Source of the DNA: Bacillota bacterium | GTDB taxonomy: Bacteria; Bacillota; Clostridia; Christensenellales; CAG-138 | NCBI GenBank assembly: GCA_023393045.1 | Contig: JAEWMV010000002.1 | Location: 1 to 11,439 of the forward strand | Direction: 5' to 3' | Length of the DNA stretch: 11,439 bases | Shown: positions 7,375-11,439 of the stretch, piece after piece | Numbering within the stretch: position 1 is the first letter of the stretch | Layout: each line of letters opens with the position of its first letter | Notes under the pieces: generated by a model | The model's database searches: none | The model's input: the letters and a program-made list of their open reading frames with translations, nothing else | Told to the model about the DNA's origin: nothing | Translations under genes and position numbers: made by a program

Positions 7375-7803
7375 TTAAAATTTTTTGTTCAGGCAAGCGG
7401 CGCATACGCCTTTGACGTAGACGTCCTTCTGGCTGATCCTGCAGCCCTTGAGGGCGTCTTCCACCGGATTGAGCGCGTGGGAAAAGTCGAGCGCAAAATC
7501 CGTGATGCCGCCGCATGTTTCGCAGATGAAATGGCCGTGGTCGCGCGTTTTGATGTCAAAGCGGTTCTCGTTGTCCTCCATCGCCAGCACGCGCACAAGC
7601 CCTTTTTGCGCAAACAGATGCAACGTGTTGTACACCGTGGCTTTGGAGATGTGCGCGTTGCGCTCTTTGAGCGCGCCGTATATCTGCTCCGCCGTCGGGT
7701 GGAAGCCGCACGCGGAGAGATATTCCAGTATTTCTATGCGCTGCACGGAGGGCACGATGCCCGCCTGCGCAAGCGAATGCGTGATGCTGTTATAAGTATC
7801 CAT
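7375..7803 (-). CDS. perR: Peroxide-responsive repressor PerR (Fur family)
   Basis: A Fur-family repressor with an N-terminal winged helix (SVQRIEILEYL ... HISKATVYNTLHLF) and a C-terminal metal and dimer domain. Numbered from the upstream ATG at 7809, the regulatory-metal ligands fall at His37, Asp85, His91, His93 and Asp104, and the structural zinc cysteines at C96-x2-C99 and C136-x2-C139, the same numbers as in B. subtilis PerR. Asp104 favours PerR over Fur, where this position is Glu. Peroxide would oxidise His37 or His91 through bound Fe and release DNA. The start is set at the ATG at 7803 (142 aa), because GAAGGTG lies 7 nt before it and only 1 nt before the ATG at 7809. It leads the operon and has a PerR box over its own promoter, so it is autoregulated. 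Confidence 0.94.
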   Translation of the reverse strand: MDTYNSITHSLAQAGIVPSVQRIEILEYLSACGFHPTAEQIYGALKERNAHISKATVYNTLHLFAQKGLVRVLAMEDNENRFDIKTRDHGHFICETCGGITDFALDFSHALNPVEDALKGCRISQKDVYVKGVCAACLNKKF

Positions 7804-7849
7804 GCCCATTCACCTTCAATCGCACGCGCCTTTATGATGAGTATTACAT

Positions 7850-7864
7850 TTAGAATGATTCTAT
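7850..7864. promoter_or_regulatory. PerR box (operator)
   Basis: TTAGAATGATTCTAT matches the PerR consensus TTATAATNATTATAA at 11 of the 14 defined positions. It contains a perfect TAGAAT-G-ATTCTA inverted repeat (6-bp arms). It covers the expected transcription start (about 7862) of the perR-katG promoter, where a bound repressor would block initiation. The match to consensus and the position in front of perR make autoregulation the simple reading. Confidence 0.82.
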
Positions 7865-7868
7865 TCTT

Positions 7869-7897
7869 ACTATAAACGATATGCGCAGATTTGTCAA
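7869..7897 (-). promoter_or_regulatory. Sigma-A promoter of the perR-katG-ybaN operon
   Basis: On the minus strand a consensus TTGACA (7892-7897) is separated by exactly 17 nt from TATAGT (7869-7874). The start site would lie near 7862, inside the PerR box, giving a leader of about 60 nt before the perR ATG. This is the strongest promoter in the window. Confidence 0.85.
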
Positions 7898-8009
7898 ATA
7901 ATAGGGATTGATCAAAATGCATTCTGTAACGAGTGGGGCAATGCTATACAAAACCGGCCGCACGTAAAAGCCCAGCCTGACTTCGCCTTCCCACGGCGCA
8001 AAGAATCGG
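7898..8009. other. Gap between the PAS/GGDEF/HD-GYP gene and the perR promoter
   Basis: This 112-bp gap should hold the end of the signalling-gene transcript. The best minus-strand candidate is a weak 5-bp stem (GGCTG/CGGCC) followed after 2 nt by TTTT near 7946-7950, which is below what I would call a terminator. No gene is supported here. Confidence 0.3.
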
Positions 8010-10601
8010 TTAAATATCTTCGGAGGCTTGCAGCATTCCGATGAAGGCCTCTGCTATCTCGGGGTCGAACTGGGTCCCCGTGCAGCGCCGTATTTCCCCA
8101 ATTGCTTCCTCCTTGCTCTTGGGCTGGGCGCCATCGTCTGGCATGTTCGTCATGCGGTCGTAGCACTCCACGACCGAGATGATGCGGGCAAACAGCGGTA
8201 TTTTCTCCCCCTGAAGGCCCTTGGGGTAGCCGGAGCCGTCCCAAAACTCGTGGTGCGAGAGCACCGTTTCCGCAAGCTCCAGCGTTTCGTCAAAATAATT
8301 GAGTATGCGGCAGCCCACGACGGGATGCTGGCTCAATTCATGCCATTCCTCCGCGTTGAGGCGGTAGCCCTTTTCGAGCAGGCCGGGGCTGAGCACGATT
8401 TTGCCGATGTCGTGCAGGCGGCCCGCCTGCGAGAGCCTTTCCACCTCCGCCTCGGAAAGCTGCAGGGCGCGGCCGAGCTTCGCGCACAGCGCGCCCACGC
8501 GCAGGGCGTGCTGCTCTTCAAGCTTGCTGCACTCGGCGAGCGCCTGTATGACGGAATCCAGTTCGCCGCCCATGACGTCGCTCCGCTCCAGCGTCTTGTT
8601 GGAATACATCTTAGCCTCCGCGTTCTTGAGCGTGAGCATGATGTCCTCCAGGGGGATCGTCTTGGTATCGTAGCCCATGGAAACGCTGCAGCGGATGGAG
8701 CGTATCTGCTGGGCGCAGACCTCGCTTTTGATGCGCTCCACGATCTGCTCGGCTTCCGCCGCGCTCGTCCTTGGCAGCAGCAGCACGAACTCGTCCCCGC
8801 CCCAGCGCGCGATGATATCCTCCGCGCGGCAGTTGTTCTTCATCACCTCGGCGACCCGCTCGAGCAGCATGTCGCCAAAGGCGTGGCCGAATATGTCGTT
8901 GGTGAGTTTGAGGCTGTTCACGTCGCCCATGACGATGGAAATGGGCAATTTGCGCTCGGTATCCGCACGGCGCAATTCCTCCTCGAAATAGCGCCTGTTG
9001 TAGAGCCCTGTAAGCGAGTCGTGGAAGCTGATGAACTCGATTTTCTTTCGCTGTTCCTTCTTCTCGGTCACGTCCCTGAAAACGAGCACCACGCCTGCGA
9101 GCTGGCCCTTATCGTCGCGAATCGGCGCCGCGCTGTCCTCCAGATGATATCTGCGGCCGTTTTTCGAGGTGAGTATGGCGTGGTTCCCGAGCTCCTGCAC
9201 CTCTCCCGAAACGAAAGCCTTTTCGATCGGGTCGTCCACGGTGAAACCCTCCTGCTCGTGCGATAATGCGAAGACTTCCTTATAGTTCACGCCCAAGGCC
9301 TCCTCGAGCGGCCATCCCGTCAGGCTGCACGCCACGGTGTTGAGCATCTCGATGTTCCTGTTGCGGTCGATCACCATGACCCCGTCGCCTATGGACAGGA
9401 GCGTCTGGAAATACTTGTTGCGCTCGTAGGTGAGCGTTTCCATGGACTCCCTGCGCTGCACGGCGTTCCACACGCCGCTCATGAGCATGGTCAGCTCGTA
9501 TACGTCGACCTCGTTGTAATCGGCTGACTTGTTGCCGAAGCCCGCCACCGCCACGATCTTATCATCGATGAAAACGGGAACGGACATGTACTTTTTCAAT
9601 TGCACATGTCCTTCGGGATAACCTTTTTTCAGGGGATTGGGGGCGTTGAAGTCGTTGACGATGATGGGTCTGCGCTGCCGCACAACCTCGCCCCAGATGC
9701 CCGTATGGGCAAGCTGATACACGTCGGGCTGATCCTTGATTGTGCATTCTTCCATCACGCCCTTCGTCCACGAGTTGAGCGTGAACTCCTCTTTATCCTC
9801 GTCATAGAGGAAGATGTAGCCAAACTTGCTCCCGGATAACTTCAACAGCTCGTTGAGCGCGTAATCGAGCTGCTCCTGTTTGCTGCGGAAATTGCGGCCG
9901 AGCACGTCGAGCAGCAGCCTGTTGCGCCTGAGCATGCGCTCGCGCCTGCGCTGCCTGTCGTATTCGTCCGTTACGTCGCTCACATACGCGCCCACGCCGT
10001 AGGTTCCGTCCGACATGCGCACGGGGAACTTCGTCGTCTTGAAATAGCGGCCGTCCCACGAGGTGGTACTCACGATAAGCTCATGCCGGTCGAGCACTTC
10101 GAGGTCGGCGTTCGTGCACATTTGCGCGAAATCCTCTTCCTGCAGCTCAAAATCGTCGTGCCCGATGATTTCATCCTCACAGCGGCCGTAAAACTCCCGC
10201 AGCGCCTTGTTGGCGAAAACGTATTTTAAATCCTTGTCCTTGAGGAATACACAGTCGCTGTCCGCGTCGATGAAGGCCGTGCGCAGCTCGTTGAAATTTG
10301 CAAGCTCGCTGTTCGCCTTGGCGAGAGCTTTGGCCTTCCTGTTCAACCGCACAAGCAGGTAGGAAAGCGCCGCCACGGCGCATATGGCCATGACGATGAG
10401 GATGATAATCACGCTTTGAAGCTCTTCTTCAAGCATGTGCAGCCGCGTTGCGTCCTGCGCGTCGGCAAACAACGCAAACGCCCCGGCGAAGTCGGCGGGG
10501 CGGACCCATTCCACGTCGCCCGACGCCGCGGCGTGGGAAGGGAACTGCGGCAGAATGCATGCGAGCAGGGCGGAAGCTATCGACAAAGAAAATTTCTTCA
10601 T
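8010..10601 (-). CDS. Membrane PAS-GAF-PAS-GGDEF-HD-GYP c-di-GMP signalling protein
   Basis: An 863-residue hybrid that may both make and break cyclic di-GMP. Order of parts: signal peptide (1 to about 26), short outside stretch (27-61), one membrane helix (63-84), PAS (about 105-215), GAF (about 240-385), PAS (about 395-512), GGDEF (about 525-670) and HD-GYP (about 690-860). The cyclase site GGDEF (601-605) is intact, with metal residue Asp560 and an RAED feedback I-site (592-595) exactly five residues ahead. The phosphodiesterase half keeps HDIGK (730-734), His759, HHEFWDGSGYP (783-793) and GL after it, but Glu812 replaces the usual Asp of the last metal motif (VVECYD). The outside stretch is only about 35 residues, too short for a ligand-binding domain, so sensing probably uses PAS/GAF. 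The start has AAGGA 10 nt ahead. It appears to be a single-gene unit. Confidence 0.94.
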   Translation of the reverse strand: MKKFSLSIASALLACILPQFPSHAAASGDVEWVRPADFAGAFALFADAQDATRLHMLEEELQSVIIILIVMAICAVAALSYLLVRLNRKAKALAKANSELANFNELRTAFIDADSDCVFLKDKDLKYVFANKALREFYGRCEDEIIGHDDFELQEEDFAQMCTNADLEVLDRHELIVSTTSWDGRYFKTTKFPVRMSDGTYGVGAYVSDVTDEYDRQRRRERMLRRNRLLLDVLGRNFRSKQEQLDYALNELLKLSGSKFGYIFLYDEDKEEFTLNSWTKGVMEECTIKDQPDVYQLAHTGIWGEVVRQRRPIIVNDFNAPNPLKKGYPEGHVQLKKYMSVPVFIDDKIVAVAGFGNKSADYNEVDVYELTMLMSGVWNAVQRRESMETLTYERNKYFQTLLSIGDGVMVIDRNRNIEMLNTVACSLTGWPLEEALGVNYKEVFALSHEQEGFTVDDPIEKAFVSGEVQELGNHAILTSKNGRRYHLEDSAAPIRDDKGQLAGVVLVFRDVTEKKEQRKKIEFISFHDSLTGLYNRRYFEEELRRADTERKLPISIVMGDVNSLKLTNDIFGHAFGDMLLERVAEVMKNNCRAEDIIARWGGDEFVLLLPRTSAAEAEQIVERIKSEVCAQQIRSIRCSVSMGYDTKTIPLEDIMLTLKNAEAKMYSNKTLERSDVMGGELDSVIQALAECSKLEEQHALRVGALCAKLGRALQLSEAEVERLSQAGRLHDIGKIVLSPGLLEKGYRLNAEEWHELSQHPVVGCRILNYFDETLELAETVLSHHEFWDGSGYPKGLQGEKIPLFARIISVVECYDRMTNMPDDGAQPKSKEEAIGEIRRCTGTQFDPEIAEAFIGMLQASEDI

Positions 10602-10647
10602 AAATCAACCATCCTTCGATCCGTCGGGCACTTTATTGTCTGTCGCT

Positions 10648-10758
10648 TTATTTTATCACATAAAATCTGAATGAAAAGCCTGATTCTGGCAGGAGCGAGC
10701 CGTTTGCCTGAATTTTTTTCACGGTCATGGTGGGAACAAGGGATTTATCGCGATCCAA
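10648..10758 (-). CDS. Possible small protein, 36 aa (doubtful)
   Basis: A short minus-strand frame starts at a TTG at 10758, with AAAAAAGGAG 11 nt ahead, and ends in TAA at 10648-10650. The product would be a basic peptide beginning MDRDKSLVPT and ending FSFRFYVIK. An internal ATG at 10728 would give 26 residues. The frame stays open upstream to about 10839. I recognise no family. The non-ATG start, long spacing and overlap of the stop with the next gene's -10 box all count against it; the good ribosome site and protein-like composition count for it. Confidence 0.2.
   Translation of the reverse strand: MDRDKSLVPTMTVKKIQANGSLLPESGFSFRFYVIK
10650..10677 (-). promoter_or_regulatory. Candidate promoter of the PAS/GGDEF/HD-GYP gene with overlapping palindrome
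   Basis: On the minus strand TTTTCA (10672-10677), 16 nt, then TAAAAT (10650-10655) preceded by TGA form an extended -10 promoter with a weak -35 box. ATTTTAT-GTG-ATAAAAT (10650-10666) is a perfect 7-bp inverted repeat over the spacer and -10 box, so it could also be an operator. The start would be near 10643, leaving a leader of about 42 nt. No sigma-D (flagellar) promoter was seen. Confidence 0.45.
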
Positions 10759-10784
10759 AGCGTGCGTTTCTCCTTTTTTGATAT

Positions 10785-10842
10785 GCAAAGAATCGGTTGC
10801 ACCCCGCGCAGCAATCCGTGTCCGCGGGTGAGCAACCGATTA
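10785..10842 (-). terminator. Long imperfect hairpin after the chemotaxis gene, possible terminator
   Basis: AATCGGTTGC (10791-10800) and GCAACCGATT (10832-10841) are a perfect 10-bp inverted repeat. An inner stem, ACCC-GCG with CGC-GGGT and one bulged base, extends it towards a 14-nt loop. It lies about 50 nt after the chemotaxis stop codon. On the minus strand the last arm runs into ATTCTTTGC, a poor T-run, so termination may be partial or factor-aided. Confidence 0.45.
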
Positions 10843-10890
10843 TTCAGGGGTTAGGGGAAGCGACGCAAGGGAAATGGAGGCAACCGCGCG

Positions 10891-11439
10891 TCAGCGCTTG
10901 CCCGGGTTCCGGGCTGCGATGCGCCTGGGGCTGCCTTCTCCGGCAAGCGCCTTGAACAGGGAAACTTCCGCGGCGAAGCCGTGCTCACCGCTACCGTCCA
11001 GCTTGAATTTGCCGACCTCCTCGCGGAGCATCATGGCCTGCGCGGACATCTCCTCGCTCGTGGCGGAGTTTTCCTCCGCGGTGGCGGCGTTGCTCTGCAC
11101 GACGGAGGACACGTGCGCCAAACCCTGCCTGATCTGCTCGAGGGCCGCGGACTGCTCGACGGAAGCCTGATCAATTTTCGATATGCTCGTAATTATACTT
11201 TCCGCTGTCACGCTCACGTTGTGCAGGGCTTTGGCGGTCAGCTCGCTCAATTGCGAGCCCTTGGCAACCGCGGCGACGGACGCATGGATGAGCTCCGCGG
11301 TCTTCTTGGCCGCCTCCGCCGATTTGGCGGCGAGATTACGCACTTCGTCCGCGACGACCGCAAAACCCTTGCCCGCGTTGCCCGCGCGCGCGGCCTCAAT
11401 GGCGGCGTTGAGCGCGAGGATGTTGGTCTGGAAGGCGAT
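10891..11439 (-). CDS. Methyl-accepting chemotaxis protein, C-terminal part (cut by window edge)
   Basis: The last 182 residues of a chemoreceptor; the frame is open to base 11439, so the sensor, HAMP domain and first methylation helix lie outside. The cut falls at the start of the conserved hairpin tip IAFQTNILALNAAIEAARAG, the site that contacts CheA and CheW. It is followed by GKGFAVVADEVRNLAAKSAEAAK and the descending methylation helix with ISKIDQASVEQSAALEQI and SAATAEENSA-type repeats. After the coiled coil comes a tail of about 50 residues (FKLDGSGEHGF to NPGKR) with no CheR/CheB pentapeptide at its end. It implies chemotaxis or another CheA-linked array. The stop is TGA at 10891-10893. 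Confidence 0.96.
   Translation of the reverse strand: MAFQTNILALNAAIEAARAGNAGKGFAVVADEVRNLAAKSAEAAKKTAELIHASVAAVAKGSQLSELTAKALHNVSVTAESIITSISKIDQASVEQSAALEQIRQGLAHVSSVVQSNAATAEENSATSEEMSAQAMMLREEVGKFKLDGSGEHGFAAEVSLFKALAGEGSPRRIAARNPGKR

Larger units (their letters stand above)
10602..10890. other. Gap of about 290 bp between the chemotaxis and PAS/GGDEF/HD-GYP genes
   Basis: This gap is AT-richer than its flanks. From right to left it holds a spacer after the chemotaxis gene (10843-10890, nothing seen), a long hairpin (10785-10842), a short minus-strand open frame (10648-10758), and the palindromic promoter region of the signalling gene (10650-10677). No full riboswitch fold or tRNA was found. 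Confidence 0.6.

Noticed and set aside
5547..7415. Long plus-strand open frame (622 aa) opposite katG
   Set aside because: It runs antisense to a complete, motif-perfect katG and into perR. Its product is rich in Arg, Val, Ala and His without any domain, as expected from GC-rich third positions on the other strand.
7998..8011. 14-nt match GCAAAGAATCGGTT repeated at 10785-10798
   Set aside because: One chance 14-mer match is not unlikely in a window of this size. The copy at 7998 lacks the inverted partner present at the other site and overlaps a stop codon.
8028..9266. Plus-strand open frame (412 aa) opposite the GGDEF/HD-GYP gene
   Set aside because: The minus strand here encodes intact GGDEF and HD-GYP motifs. 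The antisense product has no recognisable motif and no convincing ribosome site.
10702..10709. Minus-strand AGGCAAAC resembling the c-di-GMP-I (GEMM) riboswitch core, in front of a c-di-GMP gene
   Set aside because: The second conserved part of the fold (a GGACGCAAAGC-like block) and the two closing stems are absent downstream, and the motif lies upstream of the predicted transcript start.

Overview
The window reads as chromosomal DNA of a GC-rich, low-oxygen-adapted, flagellated member of the Bacillota (class Clostridia or a relative). The reasons are strong AAGGAGG-type ribosome binding sites, sigma-A-like TTGACA/TATAAT promoters in AT-rich gaps between GC-rich genes, a PerR-type peroxide regulator with its operator, a chromosomal-type aminoglycoside 6-adenylyltransferase, and the c-di-GMP and chemotaxis signalling genes. 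This placement is inferred from gene content only; I cannot name a genus. Every supported gene lies on the minus strand, so the window is described below from right to left, in the direction of transcription.

Right end (11439-10602): the 3' part of a methyl-accepting chemotaxis protein enters from the right and stops at 10891. A gap of about 290 bp follows. It holds a long imperfect hairpin (10785-10842), a short open frame of doubtful status, and a palindromic promoter region in front of the next gene.

Signalling gene (10601-8010): one large membrane-anchored protein carries PAS, GAF, PAS, GGDEF and HD-GYP domains. Both c-di-GMP synthesis and breakdown sites look largely intact.

Oxidative stress operon (7897-4699): a near-consensus sigma-A promoter overlapped by a PerR box drives perR, katG (catalase-peroxidase) and a ybaN/DUF454 small membrane protein. 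A strong intrinsic terminator ends the operon. perR and katG are 13 bp apart, and the katG ribosome binding site abuts the perR stop codon. The layout suggests an autoregulated peroxide switch: PerR represses its own operon until peroxide oxidises it, and KatG then removes the peroxide.

Mixed operon (4719-29): the -35 box of the next promoter lies in the loop of that terminator, and a 7-bp inverted repeat covers its -10 box and predicted start site. Six closely spaced genes follow: an ANT(6)-like nucleotidyltransferase, an unknown 163-aa protein, a YfcE/MJ0936-like metallophosphoesterase, a possible AlkZ-related winged-helix protein, a GNAT acetyltransferase, and an alkaline-phosphatase-superfamily phosphodiesterase. 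The common thread may be small-molecule or nucleotide modification, but the sequence does not prove a joint pathway. I saw no tRNA, rRNA, CRISPR array, insertion sequence or prophage gene. I found no clear-cut new defence or mobile system; the most unusual items are the nested terminator/promoter/operator and the unknown genes of the six-gene operon.
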